Assembly (NCBI RefSeq): GCF_009739465.1 | Contig: NZ_WHOM01000036.1 | Location: forward strand, 186,001 to 250,000 | Length of the DNA stretch: 64,000 bases | Origin: Streptomyces apocyni | Lineage (GTDB): Bacteria > Actinomycetota > Actinomycetes > Streptomycetales > Streptomycetaceae | Direction: 5' to 3' | Shown here: positions 1-7,617 of the stretch, piece after piece | Numbering within the stretch: the first letter of the stretch is position 1 | How the letters are laid out: each line of letters starts with the position of its first letter | The notes under the pieces: model-generated | The model's database searches: none | Told to the model about the DNA's origin: nothing | The model's input: the letters and a program-made list of their open reading frames with translations, nothing else | Translations under genes and position numbers: made by a program

Positions 1-1316
1 TTCCCCCGGCCCGCCATGCCGTCGTCGCCGAGTCCGCCGGGCTCGACCTGGTGATCGCCGACGCCAAGGCGCTGGGCGACGCCACGCTACCGGTTCCGGT
101 CCTGGCGTGGGACGCGGCGGCGTCGGCGGCGCTGCGCACCGGCCCGGTGCCGGAGCTGCCGGACTGCGCTGCGGGCCCCGACGACGTCGCGTACATCCTG
201 TTCACCTCCGGCTCCACCGGGCGGCCCAAGGGCGTGCCGGTCCTGCACCGCAATGTCTCGGCCTACCTTCAGCACATCATTCCCCGCTACGAGCTGGGCC
301 CGGACTGCCGGGTGTCGCAGACCTTCGACCTGACCTTCGACCCGTCGGTGTACGACCTGTTCGCGGCCTGGGGATCGGGCGCGACCCTCGTCGTGCCCAC
401 CCCCAACGACCTGCTCGCGCCCGTGCGTTACGTCAACCGGCAACGCATCACACACTGGAACTCCGTGCCGTCGGTGGCCTCCATCGCGCTACGGCTGCGC
501 GCCCTGGCACCCGGCAGCATGCCCACGCTGCGCTGGAGCCTGTTCTGCGGCGAGGCGCTGACCGTGGCCCACGCGCGGGCCTGGCGGGAGGCGGCCCCGC
601 ACAGCACGCTGGAGAACATCTACGGGCCCACCGAACTGACCATCACCTGCACCGAGTTCCGGCTTCCCGACGACCCGGAGGACTGGCCGGGGACCACCAA
701 CGGGACGGTGCCGATCGGCACCCCGTACCCGAGTCTGGAACACCTGGTACTCGACGAGGACGGCGGGCTGACCGACGACGGCGAGCTGTGCGTACGTGGC
801 CCGCAGCGTTTCCCCGGCTATCTCGACCCGGCCAACAACGCCGGGCGGTTCGTGTCCTTCGACCAGGAGCGGGGCGTGGCCGGGGGGCGGGCCACGGTGT
901 ACGACGGATCGGGGCCGCTGACTGACGCGCACTGGTACCGGACCGGCGACCGGGTGCGGTACCAGGACGGCCAGCTGGTGCATCTGGGCCGCCTCGATCA
1001 CCAGGTCAAGATCCGCGGCTACCGCATCGAACTGGGCGAGATCGAGAGCGTCCTGCTGGAGCAGCCCGGAGTCAGTGAGGCCGTGGTGGTGGCGGTGTCC
1101 GGCCGGGACGACGCGCTCTTCCTGGAGGCCTTCTACACCGGCACCCCGCGGCCCGCCGACGAACTGCTCGGCGCGCTGCGCGAGCGGCTGCCCGCCTACA
1201 TGGTGCCGCGTGGCGCCGAGCCCCTGGACGCGCTTCCGCTCAACCCGAACGGCAAGGTCGACCGCGCGGCGCTGCTCGCGCGACTCGCGCAGCCGTCCCA
1301 GCCCGTCGCCGCCTGA
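1..1316 (+). CDS. Stand-alone amino-acid adenylation enzyme (A domain), 5' end outside window
   Basis: ATP-dependent carboxylic/amino acid activating enzyme of the NRPS A-domain type. The frame is open from base 3, so the N-terminus lies upstream; 437 residues are visible. Core motifs appear in order: the P-loop-like YILFTSGSTGRPKG (A3), FDPSVYDLF with the Asp that usually binds the amino group (A4), NIYGPTEL (A5), YRTGDRVRY (A7), HQVKIRGYRIELGEIE (A8) and the C-terminal lysine motif NPNGKVDR (A10). The protein ends right after A10, with no carrier or condensation domain, so it must load a separate carrier protein or release an adenylate. It is followed by a second A-domain gene after a 36-bp gap, suggesting an operon. 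The substrate cannot be read from the sequence with confidence; DltA-type enzymes share this layout. Confidence 0.88.
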   Translation, partial: PPARHAVVAESAGLDLVIADAKALGDATLPVPVLAWDAAASAALRTGPVPELPDCAAGPDDVAYILFTSGSTGRPKGVPVLHRNVSAYLQHIIPRYELGPDCRVSQTFDLTFDPSVYDLFAAWGSGATLVVPTPNDLLAPVRYVNRQRITHWNSVPSVASIALRLRALAPGSMPTLRWSLFCGEALTVAHARAWREAAPHSTLENIYGPTELTITCTEFRLPDDPEDWPGTTNGTVPIGTPYPSLEHLVLDEDGGLTDDGELCVRGPQRFPGYLDPANNAGRFVSFDQERGVAGGRATVYDGSGPLTDAHWYRTGDRVRYQDGQLVHLGRLDHQVKIRGYRIELGEIESVLLEQPGVSEAVVVAVSGRDDALFLEAFYTGTPRPADELLGALRERLPAYMVPRGAEPLDALPLNPNGKVDRAALLARLAQPSQPVAA

Positions 1317-1352
1317 GCGGTCGCCCCGAGCCCGAAGGAAAGGATGTGCCCC

Positions 1353-2972
1353 ATGGCGACAGCGCACCCCGCGCACCCCGCGCACCCCGAACCTCCCGCC
1401 TCCCTCCTGCACGACTTCCTGCTGGCCGCCGTGACGACGACGCCGGACCGTCCGGCCGTGGTCGAGTTCGCGGGCAACGACGATGTCCGCACCACCTCGT
1501 ACCGTCAACTGGGGCTTCTGGTCACCGACTTCGCGCGGACGCTGGAAGGGCTCGGCCTCGACATCGGTGACCGGGTCATCCTGGAGTCAGACACCTCCGC
1601 CGCGGCCATCGCGATGTTCCTGGCCTGCTCGACGCGCGGGCTCGCGTTCGTCCCGGTCAGCCCGGAGGCACCCGACCACCGGGTCCGCAAGATCGTCGAG
1701 ACCACCGAACCCGCGCTGTACCTCCGGGCATCCGACCAGCCGCGCACGGGCCTGCCCGAGCGAATCGCCCTGGGCCGCTTCGACGCGCACGGGCTGACCG
1801 TGGAACGCCCCGCGCCCCCACGCACCCGGCTGAGGCGCGAAGTGACCGGCACGGACACCGCGTACATCATCTTCACCTCGGGCACCACCGGCCGACCCAA
1901 GGGTGTGGTGATGAGCCATCGCGCGGTGGTCTCCTTCTACCGCGGCATGCTCAGCCACGGCATCGTCGGACCCGAGGACCGCGTCGCTACCACCTCCCCA
2001 CTCCAGTTCGACTTCTCGCTGCTCGACATCGGTCTGGCGCTGGGCAGCGGCGCGGCGGTGGTGCCGGTGCCGCGCACCCTGCTGCGCTGGCCGCGTCGCT
2101 TTCTGCGGGTGCTGCGCGACACGGGTGCGACACAGGTCGACGGGGTGCCGTCGATCTGGCGGCACACGCTGCGGCACCTGCCGGAGCAGCTGGCGGAGCT
2201 GGCCGGGCTGCGCGGGGTGCTGTTCTGCGGGGAGGACTTCCCGCTCCCCGAACTGCGCCAGCTGCGCCAGGCGTTGCCCGAGGCGCGGCTGGTCAACTGC
2301 TACGGCGCCACCGAGTCGATGGCCTGCTCCTTCACGGACGTACCCGCGCCACTCGCGGACGATCCGCACCGGCTCTCGATCGGCTTCGCGCATCCGGGCG
2401 CCGAGATGCTCCTCATCGACGAGGACGGCCGCGCCATCACCGAACCGAATGTCATCGGCGAGATCTACCTGCGCAGCCCTGCCCTGTTCACCGGCTACTG
2501 GGACGACCCGGACGCCACCGCCCGCGCACTGGTGCCCGATCCGCTGGTCCCACGCTCCGGCCAGCGGGTGCTGCGTACCGGCGATCTGGCGTACCGGGGC
2601 GCGCGGGGCGAGCTGTACTTCTGCGGCCGGACCGACTCGCAGGTGCAGATCCGGGGGAACCGGGTCGAGCTCGGCGAAGTGGAGCGCAGACTGCTGGAGT
2701 TTCCCGGTGTGGCGGCAGCCGCCGCGCTGACCCTGGAACGGCCGGACGGCGAGCGGGAGTTGGGCGCGTACGTCGCCTTGGAGCGCGGCGAGGTCGAGGT
2801 CACAGAGGGCGAGCTGACGGCGTTCTGTGTCGAGGCGTTGCCCAGCTACATGGTCCCGCAGAAACTGCGTGTCGTCGGCGAACTCCCGGTGACCGAGCAC
2901 GGCAAGGTGGACCGTAGGGCACTCGCCGCGTTGTCCGCCGACAACGCGGGCGGCTCCCAAGTGCGGCTCTAG
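1353..2972 (+). CDS. Second stand-alone adenylation (AMP-binding) enzyme
   Basis: 539-residue adenylate-forming enzyme of the NRPS A-domain type. Motifs are [14 protein letters not shown] (A3), FDFSLLDIG (A4, Asp kept), NCYGATES (A5), [10 protein letters not shown] (A7), [16 protein letters not shown] (A8) and EHGKVDRR (A10, catalytic Lys). No carrier or condensation domain is attached. An in-frame ATG exists at 1344, but the purine-rich AAGGAAAGG (1335-1343) touches it directly. The ATG at 1353 sits 9 nt downstream, so I chose it. Only distantly similar to the gene before it (for example different A4/A5 residues), so the pair probably activates two substrates rather than being a recent duplication. 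Confidence 0.88.
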   Translation: MATAHPAHPAHPEPPASLLHDFLLAAVTTTPDRPAVVEFAGNDDVRTTSYRQLGLLVTDFARTLEGLGLDIGDRVILESDTSAAAIAMFLACSTRGLAFVPVSPEAPDHRVRKIVETTEPALYLRASDQPRTGLPERIALGRFDAHGLTVERPAPPRTRLRREVTGTDTAYIIFTSGTTGRPKGVVMSHRAVVSFYRGMLSHGIVGPEDRVATTSPLQFDFSLLDIGLALGSGAAVVPVPRTLLRWPRRFLRVLRDTGATQVDGVPSIWRHTLRHLPEQLAELAGLRGVLFCGEDFPLPELRQLRQALPEARLVNCYGATESMACSFTDVPAPLADDPHRLSIGFAHPGAEMLLIDEDGRAITEPNVIGEIYLRSPALFTGYWDDPDATARALVPDPLVPRSGQRVLRTGDLAYRGARGELYFCGRTDSQVQIRGNRVELGEVERRLLEFPGVAAAAALTLERPDGERELGAYVALERGEVEVTEGELTAFCVEALPSYMVPQKLRVVGELPVTEHGKVDRRALAALSADNAGGSQVRL

Positions 2973-3031
2973 TGGCCTGGCGATGCTGGTAGTCGCCACT
3001 GACGTAGGTCAGGCTCTGGAGGTGCAAGGCC

Positions 3032-4009
3032 GTGGACGTGCCGCAGTTAGCCGCTTTCGCCGCTGTCGTGGACATCGGGAGCTTCACCAGAGCGGCCGCG
3101 CGACTCGGTCTGTCCCAGCCCACGGTGACCACCCGTGTGAAGTCCCTGGAGCAGAGCCTGGGCACCATCCTCCTGGAACGCCTGCCAGGCGGCGTCAGGC
3201 CGACGCCCATGGGAAGCGAACTCTTCCCGTACGCCCGCGAGATCGTCGCATTGACCGACCGTGCCCAGCAGGCGGTCCGCTCCGGCGGGCAGCCACACGG
3301 ACGGCTTGTGGTGGGCACGGTCGAGAGCCTCACCAAGTACCGTCTGATGCCTCTGGTGGAGTACGTCTACCGGCGCTATCCCCAGATGCAGGTGTCGCTC
3401 CGTTCCGCCGTCCGGCATGACGCCGTCACCGACGTCCGGGACGGGCGGCTGGACTGCGCGTTCTTCATCGACACGGTGCGGGACTGGGAGGGCGTGGCCA
3501 CCGAAGTCCTGTGCCCGGAGCCCCTGGTACTGGTCGGGAGTCCCGACCACCTCCTGGCGGGCAGGGCCGAGATCACGGCGGCTGACCTGCGTACCGCGCC
3601 GCTGCTGCGGGCCGAGAACAGTGCCGCGTACCACGGTCTCTTCGAGCGGTCGATCGGTCTGCCCGGGTCCGCGGACAGCCCTCGGGTCTTCGAGCTCGAC
3701 TCGGTGGACGCGGTCAAGGAGAGCGTCGGTACGGGTATGGGGATGGCGCTGCTGCCCGCGATCACCGTACGGCGTGAGCTGGCCGACGGCCGACTCTGCC
3801 CACTCGCGTGGACGCCCGACGTCCAGACGTACACCCAGATCGCCTGGCGCAAGGCCAACGCGGGCAACGCCGCGCTCACCGCGCTCATCGCGGGCGCCGT
3901 ACAGGTGACGAGCGAGCAGCACGACGGCACGCCGGGCGTACGAGCTTCCACGACCCCCCTGACCCAGCCCCCCTCCCCGCGCCTCCCTCACGTAACAGCC
4001 CCTGGCTAG
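3032..4009 (+). CDS. LysR-family regulator with a TTA (bldA-type) codon
   Basis: 325 residues. The N-terminal winged helix-turn-helix (about residues 3-60, with FTRAAARLGLSQPTVTTRV as the recognition region) and the C-terminal periplasmic-binding-like effector domain (about 90-295) are typical of LysR proteins. The GTG start at 3032 has CTGGAGG 9 nt upstream. Codon 6 is TTA (3047-3049), the rare leucine codon read by the bldA tRNA in Streptomyces, which often marks developmentally timed regulators of specialised metabolism. It lies 59 nt after the second adenylation gene on the same strand, so it probably controls or is co-transcribed with that pair (inference). Confidence 0.88.
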   Translation: MDVPQLAAFAAVVDIGSFTRAAARLGLSQPTVTTRVKSLEQSLGTILLERLPGGVRPTPMGSELFPYAREIVALTDRAQQAVRSGGQPHGRLVVGTVESLTKYRLMPLVEYVYRRYPQMQVSLRSAVRHDAVTDVRDGRLDCAFFIDTVRDWEGVATEVLCPEPLVLVGSPDHLLAGRAEITAADLRTAPLLRAENSAAYHGLFERSIGLPGSADSPRVFELDSVDAVKESVGTGMGMALLPAITVRRELADGRLCPLAWTPDVQTYTQIAWRKANAGNAALTALIAGAVQVTSEQHDGTPGVRASTTPLTQPPSPRLPHVTAPG

Positions 4010-4018
4010 CCTGGCCTC

Positions 4019-5050
4019 ATGGCGACGAACGAGACCGCGCACACGGACGAACAGCCCGCGGACACGGACGAACAGCCCTGGAGCGCGACCCGCGCCTGGG
4101 TGGAGAAGGCGCTGACCGGACGGGAGCGCGTGGAGGACGCGGCGCGGTTGCGTGGTGGCTGGACGTCTCAGATGCGCCGGCTGGACGTCAGCGGGCCGGA
4201 CGGCGGACGCTCGCTCGTCCTGCGGTCGTTCGTCAAGCCCTTCTTCGTGCGCCACGCGGAGGGGCTGCTGAACCGCGAGGCGGCGATTCTGCGGCTGCTG
4301 GCCACGACGGACGTGCCCGCGGCCACGCTGGTGGCCGTGGACGCGACGGCGCGGTACTGCGACCACCCTTCCCTGCTGATGACCCTGCTCCCCGGCTCCG
4401 TACACCTGGCGAACGACGGCGCGGACCAGCGCGCCGAGTTGCTGGCCCGTCAGCTCCTGCGCATCCACCAACTCCCGGTGACCGCGACGGACCGGCCTCG
4501 TCCCTACCAGGCATGGACCTCACCCGAGCGCGTAAGCCCACCCCAGGAGACTCGACGTCCTGAGCTGTGGCGACGGGCCGTGGACGTCATCCGCCGCGAT
4601 CCCCCGGACCACCGCGCCTGTTTCCTGCACCGGGACTTCCATCCCGGCAACGTCCTGTTCACGGGGGACGGCGACGGCCTGCGGATCAGCGGTGTCGTGG
4701 ACTGGGTGGAGACGTCCTGGGGCCCGGCCGACCTGGACGTGGCCCACTGCTCGACGAACCTGGCTCTGCTGCACGGCGTCCCCACCGGCATGCGCTTGGC
4801 CGACCAGTACGTCGCGGCCGGAGGCACCCTGGCCGCCGACCCCGCCGCCCACCTCCACTGGCGCCTGCTGGACGCGCTGGCCTTCGCCCCGTACGCCGAG
4901 AAGGTCGGCACACCGTGGCGGGAACTCGGCCGCACCGACCTGACCGATGCTCTGCTGGCCAGGCGCCTGGAGGACTACCTCGAGGCACTCTTCGCCCGCT
5001 ACGGCCCGGAAACCAAAAAACCCCAGGTGACCTGGGGTTTTTGTGAGTGA
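4019..5050 (+). CDS. APH/choline-kinase-fold phosphotransferase
   Basis: 343-residue soluble protein of the aminoglycoside phosphotransferase (PF01636-type) fold. The Brenner-type catalytic loop CFLHRDFHPGNVLF (catalytic Asp in HRDF) and the metal-binding GVVDWVETSWGPADLDVAH are plain. The N-terminus holds the duplicated acidic phrase TDEQP. It starts only 9 nt after the LysR gene. The substrate could be an antibiotic, a small metabolite or a homoserine/choline-like alcohol; nothing in the sequence decides. The last eleven codons run through a strong terminator hairpin that properly belongs to the opposing tRNA gene. Confidence 0.85.
   Translation: MATNETAHTDEQPADTDEQPWSATRAWVEKALTGRERVEDAARLRGGWTSQMRRLDVSGPDGGRSLVLRSFVKPFFVRHAEGLLNREAAILRLLATTDVPAATLVAVDATARYCDHPSLLMTLLPGSVHLANDGADQRAELLARQLLRIHQLPVTATDRPRPYQAWTSPERVSPPQETRRPELWRRAVDVIRRDPPDHRACFLHRDFHPGNVLFTGDGDGLRISGVVDWVETSWGPADLDVAHCSTNLALLHGVPTGMRLADQYVAAGGTLAADPAAHLHWRLLDALAFAPYAEKVGTPWRELGRTDLTDALLARRLEDYLEALFARYGPETKKPQVTWGFCE
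5016..5042. terminator. Bidirectional intrinsic terminator (tRNA-Leu end / kinase 3' end)
   Basis: AAAAACCCCAGG-TGA-CCTGGGGTTTTT: a perfect 12-bp inverted repeat with a 3-nt loop, and A/T tracts that give a U-tail in both directions. It lies 22 nt past the tRNA-Leu 3' end on the minus strand and inside the last codons of the plus-strand kinase gene. It is the clearest classical rho-independent terminator I noticed in the window. Confidence 0.9.
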
Positions 5051-5063
5051 AAGTTGCTACGAG

Positions 5064-5148
5064 TGTCCGAGGGGGGACTTGAACCCCCACGCCCGATAAA
5101 GGGCACTAGCACCTCAAGCTAGCGCGTCTGCCATTCCGCCACCCGGAC
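5064..5148 (-). tRNA. tRNA-Leu (anticodon GAG)
   Basis: The minus strand folds as a class II tRNA of 85 nt. The acceptor GTCCGGG pairs with CTCGGAC (one G-U) plus discriminator A. The anticodon stem CTAGC/GCTAG closes the loop TTGAGGT with anticodon GAG (complement of 5113-5115). A long variable arm GCCC-TTTAT-CGGGC and a T arm GGGGG-TTCAAGT-CCCCC follow. CCA is not encoded. No integrase or direct repeat nearby suggests use as an attachment site. Confidence 0.95.
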
Positions 5149-5328
5149 TAGGTGTCTGTCAGCCGTGGGAGTGGGCCCCGCGGCGACGTGGACAACAATA
5201 CCAAGGATTCCGGACGCCTTTCACCTGCATATCTGCCGGGTCCACGGGGTCCGGGGCGGGCGGCATCCGAGCCGCACGGTGCGTGATGGCTCGGTTACGC
5301 ACGGGCGTACCCGCAGGGGTGCCGCCCC

Positions 5329-6276
5329 TTAGGGGCAGCGGACGACCTGGCCCGCGTAGCTGAGGTTCCCGCCGAAGCCGAAGAGCAGCGCGGGCTCGCC
5401 CGAACGCAGTTCGCCGCGCTCCACGAGCTTGGACAGGGCCATCGGGATGCTGGCCGCCGAGGTGTTGCCGGAGTCGACGACGTCGCGCGCGACGACCGCG
5501 TTCACGGCGCCGATCCGCGCGGCGAGCGGCTCGATGATCCGCAGATTGGCCTGGTGCAGTACGACCGCGGCGAGGTCTTCGGGGGCGATCCCCGCCTTCT
5601 CGCAGGTCTGCCGGGCCAGCGCGGGGAGCTGGGTCGTGGCCCAGCGGTAGACGCTCTGGCCCTCCTGCGCGAACCGCGGCGGGGTGCCCTCGATGCGTAC
5701 GGCATGGCCCATGCTGGGCACCGAGCCCCACAGGACGGGGCCGATCCCGGGTTCCGTACCCTCGGCCGCCGCTTCGATCACCGCGGCGCCGGCGCCGTCG
5801 CCGAGGAGCACGCAGCTGCTGCGGTCACTCCAGTCGGCGATCTCGGTCATCTTGTCGGCGCCGATCACCAGTGCCCGGGTCGCGGCACCGGCCCGCACGG
5901 TGTGGTCGGCGCTGGCCAGCGCGTGCGTGAAGCCCGCGCACACCACGTTGAGGTCCATCGCGGCGGGCGAGGGGATGCCGAGCCGGGCGGCGACCCTGGC
6001 GGCCATGTTCGGGGAGCGGTCGATCGCGGTGGAGGTGGCGACCATGACCAGGTCGATGTCCTCGGCGGCCAGACCGGCGGCCGCCAGCGTCTTGGCCCCG
6101 GCATGCGCGGCCAGCTCGTCGACCGGCTCGTCGGGCCCGGCCATATGCCGGGTCCTGATGCCCACGCGGCTACGGATCCACTCGTCGCTGGTGTCGACCA
6201 TGGTGGCCAGATCGTCGTTGGTCAGGACCTTCGCGGGCTGGTAGTGCCCGACCGCGACGATGCGTGAACCATTCAT
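5329..6276 (-). CDS. fabH: 3-oxoacyl-ACP synthase III (FabH-type ketosynthase)
   Basis: 315 residues, close to the usual FabH length. It condenses an acyl-CoA starter with malonyl-ACP. The catalytic triad is visible: Cys113 in NVVCAGFTHAL, His241 in VVLHQANLRI and Asn271 in VDSGNTSAAS. The frame is open further upstream, but MNGSRIVAVG is the natural start, with GGAAGG 10 nt before it. There is no fabD/acpP/fabF beside it, so this is an extra, stand-alone copy. It could feed a specialised acyl product rather than bulk fatty acid synthesis. A 17-bp palindrome lies 34 nt upstream of the start codon. Confidence 0.9.
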   Translation of the reverse strand: MNGSRIVAVGHYQPAKVLTNDDLATMVDTSDEWIRSRVGIRTRHMAGPDEPVDELAAHAGAKTLAAAGLAAEDIDLVMVATSTAIDRSPNMAARVAARLGIPSPAAMDLNVVCAGFTHALASADHTVRAGAATRALVIGADKMTEIADWSDRSSCVLLGDGAGAAVIEAAAEGTEPGIGPVLWGSVPSMGHAVRIEGTPPRFAQEGQSVYRWATTQLPALARQTCEKAGIAPEDLAAVVLHQANLRIIEPLAARIGAVNAVVARDVVDSGNTSAASIPMALSKLVERGELRSGEPALLFGFGGNLSYAGQVVRCP

Positions 6277-6578
6277 GGGCGAGGGCCCTTCCAGCGGAGA
6301 CAAACGGGACTCTCCAGTCTGGAGAGCGACTCGCCAGTACGAAGACTCGTAAGACAACAGGATTCAGGTGCAGAGGTTGGAGGCTTCTCATCATCGACAT
6401 GAGTTACGGACGGCAACCCTAAGCCCCCAGTGGGCCACCCCCAGTTACCCCGCGCCTTGGCGTCGACGACAAGGCGCGGGTCTCACGTTCGCTGTTCTCT
6501 GTGCAGGACAATGGGCTCGCCAAGGCATCAAGGGCCGCTTCGGCTGCCGACACGTACAGAACCGGGGCTGATCGAGTC
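6277..6578. other. Divergent intergenic region between fabH and fdhD
   Basis: 302 bp with no convincing gene. Reading frames extending fabH and fdhD upstream into it lack start-site support. It must hold both divergent promoters, but I could not assign confident -35/-10 pairs. Its one clear structure is the palindrome at 6310-6326. Confidence 0.6.
6310..6326. promoter_or_regulatory. 17-bp palindrome, candidate operator upstream of fabH
   Basis: CTCTCCAGTCTGGAGAG: perfect 8-bp arms around a single central T, 34 nt upstream of the fabH ATG. A related half, ACTCGCCAGT, follows 13 nt further on (6330-6339). The arm length and centre fit a dimeric repressor site; the cognate protein is unknown. 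Confidence 0.5.
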
Positions 6579-7427
6579 ATGGGACGCGTCACCGAGCGAC
6601 GCCGCGTCATCCGTATCCGGGACGGGGCCGTCTCCGCCCGCCCGGACACGCTGGTCGCGGAGGAACCGCTGGAAATCCGGCTGAACGGCAAGCCGCTCGC
6701 CATCACGATGCGCACCCCGGGCGATGACTTCGCGCTCGCGGCGGGGTTCCTGGTGAGCGAGGGGGTGCTCGGCTCGGCCGACGAGCTGCGGTCGATCGTG
6801 TACTGCGCGGGGGCCACCCAGGACGGCTCCAACACGTACAACGTGGTGGATGTGACGACGGCGCCCGGCGTCGAGATCCCGGACATCACCCTGGAGCGGA
6901 ACGTCTACACCACCTCGTCCTGCGGACTGTGCGGCAAGGCGAGCCTGGACGCCGTACGGACGACAGCGCGCTGGGAGATCACCGACAGACCCGCGGTCCT
7001 GCTCGAGCCCGAGTTGCTCGCGAGCCTGCCCGACCGGCTGCGCGCCGCGCAGCGGGTGTTCGACCGGACCGGGGGCCTGCACGCGGCGGCGCTGTTCTCG
7101 CCTGCCGGGGAACTGCTCGACGTACGCGAGGACGTGGGGCGGCACAACGCGGTCGACAAGCTGGTCGGTCGTGCGCTCCGGGAGGGCGGGCTGCCGCTGT
7201 CGCGGGCGGTGCTCCTGGTCTCCGGGCGCGCCTCCTTCGAACTCGCCCAGAAGGCCGTGATGGCGGGCATTCCGGTGCTCGCGGCGGTCTCCGCGCCGTC
7301 CTCGCTCGCCGTGGACCTCGCGGCGGAGTCGGGGCTGACCTTGGTCGGTTTTCTGCGCGGGTCCTCGATGAACGTCTACGCGGGCGAGCACCGCATCGCC
7401 CTTCGGGCCGAGACCACCCAAGGCTGA
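6579..7427 (+). CDS. fdhD: Formate dehydrogenase accessory sulfurtransferase FdhD
   Basis: 282 residues. FdhD transfers sulfur from IscS to the molybdenum cofactor of formate dehydrogenase. The conserved CxxC pair is Cys115 and Cys118 in TTSSCGLCGK. The downstream fold is complete, with FDRTGGLHAAALF, EDVGRHNAVDKLVG and VSGRASFELAQKA as family signatures. The ATG at 6579 (MGRVTERRR) is preferred over an earlier in-frame ATG at 6501 because family members begin at this phrase. No formate dehydrogenase gene is in the window. The 3' end, including the stop, is tandemly duplicated. Confidence 0.92.
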   Translation: MGRVTERRRVIRIRDGAVSARPDTLVAEEPLEIRLNGKPLAITMRTPGDDFALAAGFLVSEGVLGSADELRSIVYCAGATQDGSNTYNVVDVTTAPGVEIPDITLERNVYTTSSCGLCGKASLDAVRTTARWEITDRPAVLLEPELLASLPDRLRAAQRVFDRTGGLHAAALFSPAGELLDVREDVGRHNAVDKLVGRALREGGLPLSRAVLLVSGRASFELAQKAVMAGIPVLAAVSAPSSLAVDLAAESGLTLVGFLRGSSMNVYAGEHRIALRAETTQG

Positions 7428-7453
7428 GCGGCCGAGACCACCCAAGGCTAAGC
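7406..7453 (+). repeat. 24-bp tandem duplication across the fdhD stop
   Basis: GGCCGAGACCACCCAAGGCT(G/A)AGC occurs twice back to back (7406-7429 and 7430-7453) with one base different. The first copy carries the real TGA stop. In the second the same position reads TAA. The duplication is in frame (8 codons), so the ancestral stop is preserved. Confidence 0.9.
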
Positions 7454-7454
7454 A

Positions 7455-7506
7455 GCTTCGCTGGGCGGCTTCGCTGAGCGGCTTTGCTGAGCGGCCTTGC
7501 TGAGGC
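7455..7506 (+). repeat. Four 13-bp tandem repeats after fdhD
   Basis: Units GCTTCGCTGGGCG, GCTTCGCTGAGCG, GCTTTGCTGAGCG and GCCTTGCTGAGGC follow one another with no spacers. They sit directly behind the 24-bp duplication. With a 13-bp period and no unique spacers this is a microsatellite-like array, not CRISPR. Confidence 0.85.
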
Positions 7507-7617
7507 TTCTCTCGGGCGCCCGCTCAGCGGCGGGGCCCATGAGCCACTCCTGTGACGCGTGACACCGTATGGCGACCCCCATGGACCAGATCATCGGCGC
7601 GAGTTAACGTCCGGACC

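Noticed and set aside
5064..5148. tRNA-Leu as an integration site of a mobile element
   Set aside because: No integrase, excisionase or direct repeat of the tRNA 3' end was seen on either side.
7455..7506. Short regular repeats as a possible CRISPR array
   Set aside because: 13-bp units directly abut with no spacers, and no cas genes are nearby.
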